Source: Andrena cerasifolii (taxonomy: Eukaryota > Arthropoda > Insecta > Hymenoptera > Andrenidae). From it: a stretch of DNA of 64,000 nucleotides. The notes beneath the pieces were generated by a model that worked only from the letters and a program-made list of their open reading frames with translations, was not told the origin of the DNA and did no database searches. The DNA lies in the NCBI RefSeq assembly GCF_050908995.1, contig NC_135120.1, positions 5,283,433 to 5,347,432 on the forward strand. The letters run 5' to 3'. Made by a program: the position numbers and the translations under genes. Shown here piece by piece: positions 46,202 through 58,002 of this stretch. The first letter of the stretch is position 1; every line of letters begins with the position of its first letter.

Positions 46202-46550
46202 TATGACTCGTGGCTTCATATAGAGCAGGCCGTGTCTATAGGTATATATGGTCTAAGGTATAAACCACCAATCACCATTGCCTGCAGCTATGCCCAGTAT
46301 GCATGAATTGAAACACACCCATAGTAAGTGACGGGAAAAGTAGATTACGGTATTCCGCTACAAAAAAATACATAGAGCGGTTCTATTATATTCTTCATAA
46401 TTTCCGCCCCTTTTTGCTCTATTTTGATTTCGCGACTGAATAGAAATACTTTTTCCTTTGTATGAAGGTTGCAATTACGATGAATATCGTGGGCTGCTAC
46501 CTACCGGTGTCCGACGTGGCACGGGACATAAACACATTAATAAATATTAA

Positions 46551-46830
46551 CCCTTAACTGGTATCTTGGGGTCGCTCATGACCCCAGGCACGCAAAGTTC
46601 GCTGCAAAATTTTTGCTTGTCTAAGCTTGTAAACTGTTTTTCTAATTAATTTTATAATAATAGTTTAACTTTCTAGGTTTCTATTATTTTTCACATTACC
46701 TAAGAACAAAATATTCATAGAGGTTGATTCAGGGTCGACTTTACAAATTTCTGTGTCCTTTTTTATTTGGGGTCTGCCACGACCCCGGTATACCAGCCAC
46801 GTTTGCCAAAAACAGTATACCAGTTAAGGG
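46551..46830. mobile_element. piggyBac-like MITE (TTAA-flanked)
   Basis: TTAA at 46547-46550 and 46831-46834. The termini CCCTTAACTGGTAT and ATACCAGTTAAGGG are perfect inverses. GGGGTCGCTCATGACCCC and GGGGTCTGCCACGACCCC form sub-terminal palindromes. CCC ends plus TTAA are piggyBac hallmarks. Confidence 0.8.
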
Positions 46831-46839
46831 TTAATGTCG

Positions 46840-48090
46840 TCAGGTTGTAGCAAAGGAGAAACAACGTCAAATTTTTCATAAATTTATTTGCGCTCCGTCT
46901 TATCGAACTACACAAATTACGTTGTAAATCATTAGTCTGTCTGTGATTCTCGGTCTTCACAAGCTCTTTTTTACCTGCACTTTTTCTTCTTTCTCCTCTT
47001 TTTTTTTAACTTATTATTAGTCTTTCTCGCGCGCAAAATTGTCCAGTAACCAACATTCGTGTTTAAATGTATTTTATAAATGTTTCTCTCGGTGTAACAA
47101 ATTCTTGTGATACGGACACATAATCGATAACAAAGTTGTACAGCGCTAAATCTAATCGATTTAATACAATTAAACAGACAGAAACGAATTAACGTCTTCT
47201 GAATCCATTGCACGTTGTCTAACAAAAAATGGCACGTGTTAAAGCTTTCAATTAGTATTTCTTTTCCTGTTTCGAGCACTTCAGAGTAAATGTAACTGAA
47301 GCTTTAAAGTTGCGTTTGAAAGTAGACTAACATCCAATATAACAATAAAATTATTTACAAGGAAATAGAAATTCCAAAGTTAACATAAATATATCGTATA
47401 ATGCTTGCAATGTAACTTAAGTGGCTCCTAACATAACAGCGATCTTAGTTAGCATTCGTATGCCTCTTAAATGCTTAACATTAAACTTTACCGGAAAGTA
47501 CAAACATGTAAAATGTTCTCCGAGATTTACAACGGTTTATAGAAGGTTAATTATCAACAAATACATCTGCTTCGTTATTTTCTTCGGGTTTCTTCAAGCT
47601 TATCAATTTTCAGAAAAAAAATAATGGCACTGGTTTTACAATGGACAGAGTTCAATTCAACATAATTTCATTAATTAATTACCTGATTCAATTAGTAATA
47701 TAAAAATCGTTACTCTAGTAATGGCAAAAGAAGAGTAATATCCTATATTTCTGCAATCAAAGAATAGGTATCTTAGAATAAATGTTTGCATGCCTCAATT
47801 CAATTTTGTCCATTATGCTAGATGGCGCCCAATCTTGATAAATCAATTCTGTTTAATTCAAATGAACATCAGTGCAGCGAAAGGTTCGATCATCGTTACC
47901 ACGAGTTCGCAGGCGATCATCAGGTACCAATCAAAAGCTGCCATATACGCGTGCTTTCACCTTCTAAGGAACAGTGGATCGTAAGATGGGCATCCATTTA
48001 AAATGTCTAAAAACGTTACAAATTAAAACAAATCGTATTTGTACGTGAACAAAAAGGGAAAATCATTCGTCTCTGTACGGATTAAATTGT
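46840..48090. other. Spacer without recognised gene
   Basis: AT-rich. The reading frames at 46763-46960, 46971-47279 and 47421-47624 have no domain and no splice partners. I see no terminal repeats. Confidence 0.4.
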
Positions 48091-48099
48091 TACGGTGCG

Positions 48100-48400
48100 A
48101 TCCAACGGCACGTGGGTCGGCGAGTTTCGCGCCGTACTCGCCGAGCCACGCGTCCTGGAGATGATGAACTTGGACCCGTGTGGTTCGGCTTGGGCTTCTC
48201 GTCCGCTGTTGGTAAATGTGGCACGAGTCAAAGAAAAGCTAATCTAGCTCGGCTGAAACGACTCTACAGCCTAGCCGAACCACGCGACGTGAAGTTGTAC
48301 CTTTAGTATTTTCATTTAAGTTCCCTTTGAGAGAGACTATACCAAGTTAGATCAACTGCGATGGTTATCGCCGCTGGTTGTCAAGTTAATCCACAGTAAG
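48100..48400 (+). other. GC-rich island, possible first exon
   Basis: A CpG-richer block stands out from AT-rich surroundings. It ends with CGATGGTTATCGCC (ATG at 48360 in good context), eleven codons, then CCACA/GTAAGTACC, a strong donor. It could be a short coding first exon of a + strand gene, or a transposon end. No matching next exon was found. Confidence 0.2.
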
Positions 48401-48669
48401 TACCATTAATTTTATTAGCGTCTTGGTACTACAGGGTCTATCTAATCTTGTTAAATGGAATCTTTACAAGTAAAAGGTATGTAGTACTTTACTATTTTTA
48501 TATTTTAATTGTAACCATCTGTTTCTCGCTAGGGGAGTGATCCACCTCAGTAGGACGGCTTGAGTAGGCTAAACGTGTATTTTGAGGAAAATTTCCTTTC
48601 TTTGTGTTTTTGTTGTCCTATATCAGAGGATCAGTTTCTTCATTTTGTTTACTTTATTACTGCCGTAAC

Positions 48670-48828
48670 CAGTGGTGAATTTAAGAGGGCAGGGCCAGGT
48701 GGCAAACGCTCTGAGGGGCCCATTTTTCAGGAAAAATGAAGAGAGTTTACTGAAAACAGGTTAAGTGTAGTTGTACAGAAGAAAATAGTGGTTGGGCCAT
48801 GAGCCTTCTGGGACTAAATCCGCCACTG
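48670..48828. mobile_element. hAT MITE with CAGTGGYGRATTTAA ends
   Basis: CAGTGGTGAATTTAAG at the left and AAATCCGCCACTG at the right. Flanks GCCGTAAC and GCTGTAAC are an 8-bp duplication with one change. Only 159 bp. Same family as 32829-33195. Confidence 0.75.
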
Positions 48829-48839
48829 GCTGTAACTTA

Positions 48840-50340
48840 CCCATAGCTTAAGTAAAAATCTGAAAAATAAAACAAATAATATCATTACACAACTGCTTGG
48901 TCCCTCCCCCGTTTCATTATGCATATCGTTAAATATAAAGGTATGTACGATGTACATACTGATCTTCCTTTAATCTCTGTGCAAGTACAGTTGGGTAAAA
49001 AATTTGAAAAAAATATCAAGTATATTCTGTATAGCAAATAGTTTACTAAAATTGCGAACACAAACGTGCGACATCTGCTTAAGGAGTCTCTCTACCAGGC
49101 CTACCTTGGCGGACGAAAAATGATGCGAAATTTGGGAATTTTTTTAAAACAAAACCATTAAATATATTCACTTCCAGCTTTGTAGTTTCATTTCTCAATC
49201 TTTAGAGAACAGGGAAAATAAATTTTTATGCAAAAATAGTGGTTATATCCGGAGTTATAGTGCTTCGAATAGAACGCATTACAAAAATCATATGCGCATT
49301 GTTAGCATGAAATCAGCCGTTGTAGTTGTCTGAAATAGAAAATTTAAAGATTTGTGTAATCTGTATGAGTATGGCTATCGCCTGAATTCGATTAAATCAG
49401 AAATACTGAAAATTAAATAAAAAATGGCAGCGTCTAAATCAGACATCGATTTCTGCAAAAAATTCGCTGGTTTTTTAAGTCGCAAAAGTCTAATTTTACA
49501 AAGACCGACTTAGTTTTAGTGCCAACGAGAATGGGATATCTACTGAAAATATATACCAAGTTTGAAGTAAATCGGGTGATTGGTTTTTGAGATATCATGC
49601 TAACCAATTCGTAAAACATCATTTTGAGAAGAAGGCGTTCAATGTTTTAGGTAGTGATTTTTAATTTTTTTTTTTAAATGTTGTCTAAATATATACAAAT
49701 ATAGGCATAAAGTTAATTAATATAATTTGAGGGTTTCTCTTAAAAATAAATCAAGGTTGGGAGACCCTTTAAAAGAAAAAATATGGACAAGCAAAGATTT
49801 ATCTAATGTTAATTTTTGTTAATTAAAACAGATTTTCTGTCTTCTTTTGGCAAGTTTGAAATGTAGAATAATGTCTTATATAAACAAAATAGCAAAATTC
49901 AAGGCTAGGAGGGATATGTTAATGAAGAGTGTTGTCAGAAAACATCGCGATTATAGGGGATTTGAATCCTGTGGACGGTTCTCGCGCGTTTTCATTTTGA
50001 TGGGTTGTGGAAACCATCGAAAGTATTGTCCGAGTACCTATATATACCTGAATGTTTGCTCGAATCGAGTTAAAGAAAACTTTCTCGGCAGAAGGCCTGA
50101 TCGACTTGAAGTGTCATTTCTTAAAACTTTGCACCACTCAAGTGTTAATACAGATAGTGTGTCGGTTTATTCAAAGTCCAACTAACGCACTGTGCCTCAG
50201 AGTTTCCTCTATAGCAGCATTGAAACCAAAGCAAGATGGAGTGAACATTTAATCTCTTTCTAGGGGACCACCGTGCAGCAGGCCACAGGGTGGACGGAAA
50301 GCAGAGTGAGGTCTGAAAGACCACGTGTCTTATAACTCGA
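48840..50340. other. Spacer without recognised gene
   Basis: The ORF at 49847-50185 shows no recognisable domain. The sequence around 49130-49270 (AAAATAGTGGTTATATCCGG) has the style of decayed repeats, but no termini were identified. Confidence 0.35.
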
Positions 50341-50436
50341 TGGGATCACCGTAAGGAATTTTTGCTATTGGGCAGGCCATAACGGTCGCGAATTATAAAC
50401 GTTCGCAACCGGGGAAACCTACCCGTACGTAAGGTT

Positions 50437-50592
50437 GCCAGCAGCAAGCAACGCATCAGGAGAAAAACGGTCACCCATCTTTCCTCGGTACGCGGAAAAA
50501 CGGTCACCCATCTTTCCCCGGTACGCGCCCCACGATGCTTAATTTCGGTGATCGAACAAGAACCGGTGTTTCCATCGCGGCCAACGCCGCTG
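50437..50592 (-). repeat. 5S rRNA-derived SINE copy with internal duplication
   Basis: On the minus strand: GCCAGCGGCGTTGGCCGCGA, then GGAAACACCGGTTCTTGTTC and GATCACCGAAATTAAGCATC, very close to 5S rRNA order. GGAAAAACGGTCACCCATCT recurs at about 50460 and 50497, i.e. a ~36-bp local duplication of the box C region. The SINE body is not evident. Confidence 0.65.
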
Positions 50593-50731
50593 GCCAAGTG
50601 TTAATACAATGGGAAGTGTGTAATAATTTGTAATAGGGTAAACGATACAATTATTGACCAGGGTACAATAGTTGACCACTTCAAATTTCTGCCGCCATAG
50701 TCTAATGAACATGCGCGCTTCCGCATCAATA

Positions 50732-51358
50732 GCTGGCCACACACGGGGATGTTTCCCCGCGGTCTCCATCCGTCGCGTTTCAAGTCTGCGGACTTAACTG
50801 CATGTCAGTGGTTCTCGTGACAAACTACAACCGCGTGACAAAACAGTTGTTCAGAAAAAACTTACTATTATAATATTACATTTAAACTCTTGCTCTAGCG
50901 AAATAGCTTCCCTCATTATTGTGTTTTGCTTTGTCAGATTATTTTTATTAATAGTTTATTAATTTCGTGTCCATTCTCAAATAATTTTTTAAATCATCAG
51001 GTTCATTATCCCTTAATTCTTTCAATAATTGAATATGACTCAGACGGTCCTTTTCAATTAAATACTTTTTTACCCACTTTTTACGATTTACAGGAGCATT
51101 CTTTCGGGCAATTATGTGTATTCCAATCGTAGCACAACACAAATTACGTTTTTTTATTATTACGTTTAAACATATTTCGTTTCGTGCAACTCCGTTCGAG
51201 TCTGCATGACAACTGAGAAAACTTTCAGCAAAACGAGAGTCCACAGTTTCGATCAAATCCGCGGATAAACCAGTGGTTTTCATCCATTAACACGCAGTTC
51301 TATCTGTGACCGATTTATCTAACGTGATTTGTCTGTGAACTCCCCGTGTGTGGCCAGC
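50732..51358. mobile_element. PIF/Harbinger element with transposase fragment
   Basis: GCTGGCCACACACGGGGA at 50732 and its inverse ending at 51358, with TA on each side. Inside on the minus strand is the coding relic at 50948-51283. The copy is deleted down to 627 bp, so it is non-autonomous. Confidence 0.7.
50948..51283 (-). pseudogene. PIF/Harbinger transposase N-terminal fragment
   Basis: KKWVKKYLIEKDRLSHIQLL followed by KELRDNEPDDLKNYLRMD matches the N-terminal Harbinger/HARBI1 pattern (W-aromatic, R.., LL.EL, D...F/L.NYLRM). Only ~112 codons remain; the catalytic DDE region is absent. It lies inside the matching TIR element. Confidence 0.6.
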
Positions 51359-51619
51359 TAATGATGCACTTTGATCGGAAAAGACAGTTCTACCTTCGGT
51401 TTCAACCAAGAATCGATGATTTCAGTACAAGCATTCCGCCGTGAGATCGTCGGAAAGGAAAACGTGTAATATCAACTCTCAAAGAAGGTAAGGGCTTAGC
51501 GGACATCTTTAGAGCGGCGACTTGTTTAATGACTGTATAATCATTGGTCAATTTTGTTTGCCGTGAATGCCATTGATCACAATAGGTGACAAGGGCCCAA
51601 TGTTAACATTCGTCATACG

Positions 51620-52484
51620 TAGGGATTGTAACCGTAACCTTAAGTCGGTTCGGTTCTCAGTACCGTAGGCTAATCCGCATAACCGAGTAACCCGAGGCAT
51701 CCAGGTACAGAGTTACCCGGTTAACCCGCTCTCAGAGCGGGTTACAGTAATACGGTAGAGGGCGTAGTTTTTCCCTATTTTCGTGATCGAGCTGTACTTA
51801 TGAATTTTTATCTCAAAAACTGTATATCGCATTCGGTTCATTCTTTTTTTATTTTAATGTAGAAGGTTTTGCCTATTTGAATAATATTTTTTTTGAAATT
51901 GCAAAATTATTTATCTAACGTTAAATTATAAACAAATTTTTATTTTGACATGTTTCTAAATTTGAAAAAAATGACAATATTCTTTGAATTTCGTATATAA
52001 TAGTTGTGTTACAAAATATTATTTTTATTATAAATAAATAAATTACCTTTCGAACTTCTACAGAATTGTTACGAAATTTGTTATAGGCCATTCATCCACC
52101 ACGGTGATGCAATTTGACCAAGAAACGACTTGCGTGTAATAGCGTGGGTATAACTCAAGAAAATTCGTCACATTTGTCTTCGAGAGATTAAAAATTAGAC
52201 CGAGAAACAAAACCTGCAAGTGATTGACGTCATTACATGCAACCCGGTTCTTGTTAAAATTGCAGTTGCATCGCAGCGGTGGACGAGCGCGGGGCGACCA
52301 TAGTCGGATTTTGGACGTAGAATGTCGTATGTCACTTGTAACTTGTAACCCGCTCCGAGCAGGTTAACCGGCTCTCTGTACCTACTCTTTGGTAGCCGTT
52401 CCTCCGGGGTTACTACGGGTTACAGTAACCTCCCCTCGGTTAACCGGATTCAGGTTAGGGTTAGGCGGCGGTTACAATCCTTGG
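51620..52484. mobile_element. hAT element with TAACC-rich arms
   Basis: GTCATACG is duplicated at 51612-51619 and 52485-52492. The ends TAGGGATTGTAACCG and, inverted, CAAGGATTGTAACCG match, and arms of ~125 bp share GGTTAACC and CTCTGWACCTGG-type motifs. 865 bp, no transposase. Confidence 0.8.
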
Positions 52485-53579
52485 TCATACGTCCAGTCGT
52501 GTAGAACGTGATTATGCTGTGTTTTGGGAGGTGTTCAATAACTGGTTCGATGAATGCACAGTAATACAGTTATTGACCACTCGTAATTTTCACGATGAAA
52601 ATTGATTTAGATCTTTGTAGGCATGGGGCAATGTTCCCTGCTTTTATATGGTTTCGGGTATGCACCTCCGATGACTTCTGATTTTTCATTGGTCCGGAGG
52701 TGGGTGCGATGATTCGGAGGTCAAAGGCGCTTGAAGAAAGAAAAAAAAGGAAAAGCAAATAGCACTCTTTCTTTTTCTTCTTTAAGAAAAGAAAAACCTA
52801 ACCCAGACCTAACCCAGAGCCTCTTTCTTTTTCTTCTTTAAGAAAAAGAAAGAGGCTAAGAGATGCAAAGAGAAGAAGAAGAAAAGAAAGAGCAGGTGAG
52901 AGAGAAATCTAAGAATAAAAGAAAAGCGAATGAGAAGCACATGAAACTCACCCTGCCCCAAGACAATATGTCTTTGATTTTGATATGGTGACAGATGCAT
53001 TTAATAAAAATGATTTTACAGCAAAAAATATGCCATTTTCTTTTATATTCAGTAAGTGGTCACACAACTGTACCTAGACCGGTCAACAACTATGTCACGA
53101 CCGGTCAATAACTATACTTTTGAGTTATGCTTCTTTATAATAGCATAACATCGAAACTACTGATTTCTTCAAAGTTTCTTTGGTGTTATAATCATCTTCG
53201 ATACTTTTCTTTCCGCCTGATATAACAAAATTTCATTTATAAAATTCAAGTTACTTATTGGCATTTTCTTACTTCCGCTACGCCATCTGGTGGCGAAAAT
53301 TAAAGCAGTCTAATCGGGTTCGTTGTCACCTGTTATTGGCAGTATTGGGAATTTCGACTGTTTGATGATCGATTTTGTAAAATTTAACAGACTATTTAAT
53401 GACAAAAACATTATTGCAATATTTCAATACTTGTGTCACACCAGTCCTGTAACGCGATTCACCCGATTACAGAGCTTACTTTAGTAGATGGCGCTCTCAC
53501 AATATTTCCCAATTCCATAGCGTTTACCTAAACCGAAGCTCTTAGGTGGTCAACTACTGTATCTTTTACCCTATTCATC

Positions 53580-54636
53580 GAATAGTTTCTTTGCTCCTCG
53601 ATACTTTTGCAAGATAAAGACATTACAGACAATCCCACAATTAATACCACCTTTATATTTCACAATATGAATAATAAAATGCGGGTGTGCCACATATGTA
53701 CGTGAACAGTATGCGTATGACTCAATGGAACATCCTTTGTTTCACAAAAGATTTATCTAAAACAGTAATGATTTAAGAACACTACCATCGCTCATGAACC
53801 AAAAAATAGCAAGGGGTTGTATTCAATTTTAAACCACTATACTGGATTACACAAATATTTGCTATGCTCTGGAACCTAAAAGACCCCATGGTACCTGCTG
53901 AGAGTTACGTAACGCTTGTATTCAGTGACTTGTAAAAATGCATTTCGATGAATGGTGAATTTCTGCAGTTAAAAGATAAAGCAAGCGAACACCATTTCTC
54001 ATTTTTAAACGGGAAAATCAAATTATATGAAAATTTGGCACAGCCGTTGGCGATTAAGTCCAATTTTTCTGAACTGCTTTCATTTCGTATGTGCATCCGT
54101 AATAAGATTTTAAACGTTCCCAGTGGCGATTATCGTCTTGGTTTCGTTCATGCTACGAATCGCATTATCTCGTTGAAGTTAACTGTCGCCACAATAGCAT
54201 CGTCTAGTGTCAGAGTTTGAAAACCTTCGATCCAGGAGGAAGATGTAAAAACAAGGTTCGATAAAAGTATGCAGCGAACAAATCCTGTATTTATTTCGTA
54301 CGTGAACTTGCATTGTCTCATTATTTTCGTTTTCTCTTCATACGTTCCTTCTCTAGTATGCAACCAATTTTCCTTCTTATGGCACACATGCCAGGCACAA
54401 GTTACTCTTCGACCACCACCTCGAGTTTACTACCCACACTCTAAAAGGCATATCAATTACAGATGTGTAAATCCAATCAACACACGTAAAATACATAAAA
54501 CTCAATTAAAGTGTAAGTGCATACTCCAAATTCACAAAGTCTAAAACATAAATTAAATACTTCCACTAAATCTCCACCCTATAAATATATCCCCCGTTTC
54601 ATAAATGTCCGCAAAGTTTACAATTTTAGGATACGA
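53580..54636. other. Spacer without recognised gene
   Basis: ORFs on both strands (53948-54220 +, 54148-54387 -, 54269-54544 +) overlap each other and show no domain. No terminal repeats were noticed. Confidence 0.35.
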
Positions 54637-54644
54637 ATCCGCGA

Positions 54645-55815
54645 TAGAGCTGTTCAAGTACTTGAATATTCGGGTATCTTGAGATCCGAACCAAGTTGAA
54701 ACCCGGTTTCCGAGCTGAGCCGAGTACCCGAATGAACCGAGGCGGCCTGAATGAATGTCTGTACAATGTACGTCGAGCATATAGGTTAGGAAATAGGTTA
54801 GATACACTTAACCCAATTATAATATAGACTGCGGAAGTTTATGTAAATGCATGTTTTTATTGGAATGACTTAAACAAGCGGGACTTTGACAGAACTGTGT
54901 TTCATCATTAAGAGGATGTTAAAAACATATTTTCGATTTTACACATTTTGCACATTCTGCATATTTTTCATATTTTTTGCAGATGCGGAATTTCTTTACA
55001 AATTAGCTTGGTGAACCTCGCCATTAAAATTTAATAGTTTCATATGTTAAAAAGTTTAATAGTGTAATAGTTACATATATATTCAGAAGTTTAACAATTC
55101 AATAGTAGGTACAACGGCTTGATACGTATAATATATAATTATTACAGTATAATACCCCCCCCCCCCCGCCGTTATCTTTTTCAGCATATTTGCATATTCG
55201 CGGCATATCATACTTGCATAAACTTCCGCAGTCTATATTATAATTGGGTTAAGTATATGTAACCTATTTCCTAACTTATCTGCTCGACGTACAATGTACA
55301 GACATACATTCGGGCCGCCTCGGTTCTTTCGGCCCGCTTGAAATAATTCAATCCGCTTGGTTCTGTTTAAAGTTAGGAGCGATGGGACCTAAGTGATGGA
55401 GGGGGAAACACCTACAGGAGCGGTGGTAATGTGTGCGCGAACTAACGCCAGCGCCACGCCAGCCGAGTGTCGCCAACGCGAAGCTAACCACGGCCAACCA
55501 GCGTCGACAATCTATTCCCTGGCGACGCTGATTGGCCGTGGTTAGCTTCGTGTTGGCGCCACTCGGCTGGCTTGGCGCTGGCGTCAGTTCGCGCGCGCTA
55601 CCACCGCTCCTGTAGGTGTTTCCCCCTCCATCACTGCGGCCCATCGCTCCTAACTCTGGTTCTGTTCGAGCCGCCCGCTTCCTTTGGGCCGCTTGAAGAA
55701 TTCAAGCTACTTGGTTCTGTCCAAGCCGCCCGGTTCATTCGAGTACTCGGCTCGGCTCGGTCGTTCAAGCCGAGTTAGGCTCGGCTTGCTTTTTCCAGGT
55801 ACATGAACAGCTCTA
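54645..55815. mobile_element. hAT foldback, TAGAGCTG family, copy 2, with insertion
   Basis: ATCCGCGA is duplicated at 54637-54644 and 55816-55823. The ends are TAGAGCTGTTCAAGTACTTG and ..GAACAGCTCTA. The arms run to about 54880 and from about 55200, sharing GACTGCGGAAGTTTATG and GTACAATGTACGTCGAGCA motifs. The right arm is interrupted by the foldback at 55370-55654. A 14-base C tract lies at about 55147. Confidence 0.85.
55370..55654. mobile_element. MULE-like foldback MITE, copy 2
   Basis: GTTAGGAGCGATGGG and its inverse bound arms containing GGGGGAAACACCTACAGGAG and CTAACCACGGCCAA. TGGTTCTGT occurs on both sides, a 9-bp duplication as at 8453. It is inserted in the right arm of the hAT element. 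Confidence 0.7.
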
Positions 55816-55823
55816 ATCCGCGA

Positions 55824-57469
55824 CCGCCGTGTTTTTATACAATAAAAAGTAGAATTGTAAAGGTATCGTTTTAAAATGATTAAAAATCATCGTTATTTAG
55901 TCGCAATGCAATCACATACTTAATCGTTACTAATAAACGATAATATATCGCAAAACAATGTTTAAGTGAATTTCGCTTGAGATACATACAATTTTTTGTT
56001 TATAAATATAGCTAAATAATGTAACAGCACTTCTCTTAGATCCCCGTGTGATCTTGAACAAACGGCCGCGCTTATGCCACAAAGTCGTTTTGGTCCGATC
56101 GCATAAAACCAGCCTCTGTCTCTTTCAAGGAGCAACGACAATCCAAATAAACGTGGCCGCGTTTCAACAAAATGTGTCCTCTCGATCCTACTATCACAGT
56201 CAAATCTCCCCGTTTTCTCGTATCCCATATTTAATCGCAAATACATAATAACGCTTTGTCCGAAACGTGTCTTATCTCACACATAGAAGAATGTATGTAC
56301 GTGCAACCGTATCGAAACTCGATTTTCAAGTGAAATGGAATATTTCGCGAGCACTTCTTCGCCCAATATCCTCTGTCTTCGCTCTGTCGGAGAGAAAAAA
56401 AGAAAGGAACAGAACATAACCTATCACCTTCGTTGGCATTCGGAATGAACAGTGAAACATTTCTTCTCTTTTGCATAGGAACACTTGTGTGCGCAGAAAA
56501 TGCAACTTTCGTTTGAAGACCTGCGGTAGCTCAACATTTGTAGACGAAGAGTGTCTTATATTCCAAACGGTGGGAATACCGCACAAGCTCGTGATTCGTC
56601 TACCAAGTTTTTTGCTCACCGTATCGCGGCAACAGAGAATTTATTCTTCTTCGGTACAGCATAAACGTAACGTTCGTTAACTCTACGCTTGCAATTCTGC
56701 AGGTTGTATCAATGAAAATGATAGTGTCCCAACTAGCTCAAATACTTGATACTCAACAAGTAATCGCGAAATATGCATTATTCTATGTATGTATACATAC
56801 AATATATAGCAATATATTCTTTATATTATTTTTATACCACTTTGTTCATTATGCCCTTGTCTTATGTGAGGGCATGCATGTATATGTATATATATACATG
56901 TGACTAGTTCGAAAAGAAAACAATAAAAAACGACAATACCTTCGCTCGCCTTGCTCGCTCGAATATTTGAGCATTTGTATTTGCCAATTTACCGTCAAAA
57001 CGTCGTAGTATCATTTGTAAGCGTTCGTCTGCCCCTGTCCATATGCATATAAATAAGAATAGCTTTATACCAAATTTGATAGGTTTCAACTTTGAAGCAT
57101 GTTACATAATCGACACATGCATGCGCAACTAAAAGTTAAGGAATTGTGTTACACATGCCCCGATCTAGAAAAGATTATAATAACCCTTTCACGAAGTTCC
57201 CTTTGCTTTTAATTTCATCGTTTTAAGAACTGTGACTATCTTCGAGCCTCGTGAGTCTAGGTACTAACAACAATGTAATAATGCCTATTTCTGAGGATAC
57301 CGTCGAAGCGACATCGTCGATCAGTCGTTTGAATCATTTCTCGGCACGCCGTAAACACGCGACGCCGACACTGAAAGACAACGTATTAATACGAGAGACT
57401 TCGTACACTAGAGAGGCGACGGAGACTCGTATTATTCGGTTGCGTTAAATTATTCAGCCTCGCCGAGGG
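55824..57469. other. Spacer downstream of the minus-strand membrane-protein gene
   Basis: ORFs at 55962-56246, 56326-56619 and 57251-57448 show no domain. The last part is presumably 3' UTR of the minus-strand gene. AATAAA on that strand at about 56644 is a possible but distant poly(A) signal. Confidence 0.35.
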
Positions 57470-57583
57470 CTAACTCGGGGCGTCTTCCGGTTCTATCGCA
57501 CCGCTAGTCACCGCTGGCTCCGTTTCGCTGCTTTGGCTCATCGTCACGAATTGCTGTGACAACGTCTGCAAACTCTGCCGCAC
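57470..57583 (-). CDS. Last coding exon of a membrane-anchored protein gene
   Basis: After acceptor GTTTCAG the frame reads VRQSLQTLSQQFVTMSQSSE and ends EPEDAPS and TAG, 37 residues. It joins in phase 0 to the exon at 61785, giving a continuous amphipathic helix NLDQIIK-VRQSLQTLSQQF. The acidic, Ser/Thr-rich tail is short. Exon structure and phase agreement make it likely real; identity is discussed with the preceding exon. Confidence 0.65.
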   Translation of the reverse strand: MRQSLQTLSQQFVTMSQSSETEPAVTSGAIEPEDAPS

Positions 57584-58002
57584 CTGAAACATCCAACTCT
57601 TGTTGCAACCTTACTGAAAGTAAGATTTCAATTTAATAGTTTGATACCTACATTACAGGGCATAAACTTGATGCTACCATTTCAATTGCTACTGTACAAG
57701 TTATACACGAAACTGATAATCCCTGGTGTGCCTGCAGAAGTGCAGCATTGACAAAATGTGCCAATAATACAAAATGCAAATTCTTTGTACTGTTACGTTC
57801 AGGGACTGTCTGTTGACATTTTGACCCTTTCGAGTGGCTGGAATGCACGCGACCCGATGTGGTTATCGTTTCCTGCAGTGGTGTGGTGCAACCGAGGTTT
57901 TCCACGGAAATTAATAACTGATTCGACGCATGTACGTCCTCACCACATTCTAAGCCCAATTTTGTAGTATAAAAAGGGCCAAAAATGCATACATAGTCGG
58001 TG

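Larger units (their letters stand above)
44779..46320. mobile_element. TIR element with GTGTGTTTCAAT ends
   Basis: The ends GAGTGTGTTTCAATACACGC and, on the other strand, GGGTGTGTTTCAATTCATGC stay alike through AATGGTGATTGGTG. A second inverted pair (about 45030-45070 and 46215-46250, with GACCATATAT and GACACGG) confirms the structure. It is split by the element at 45357. Confidence 0.65.
43620..46530. mobile_element. TTAA-adjacent repeat interrupted by nested elements
   Basis: The outer repeat, seen uninterrupted at 42636-42895, is here split after ..GTCTATATA at 43667 and resumes at 46321 (ATAGTAAGTGACGGG). Between lie two adjacent TIR elements (43668-44774, 44779-46320). The second carries another element (45357-46201), which carries a MITE (45417-45579). 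Confidence 0.7.
50634..53572. mobile_element. 2.9-kb TIR element containing other elements
   Basis: TAGGGTAAACGATACAATTA.. TTGACC at the left is mirrored by GGTCAACTACTGTATCTTTT.. ACCCTA at the right (20 of ~26 alike). ACCGGTCAATAACTAT motifs occur inside near the right end (53085-53120). It contains the Harbinger element at 50732 and the hAT at 51620. No transposase of its own is seen. Confidence 0.5.

Noticed and set aside
52796..52816. Telomere-like CCTAACCCAGA repeats
   Set aside because: Only two units, inside a hairpin of AAGAAAGA sequence; not an array of the insect TTAGG type.
57251..57448. 65-codon + strand ORF
   Set aside because: It lies opposite the presumed 3' UTR of the minus-strand gene, with no domain and no splice partner.
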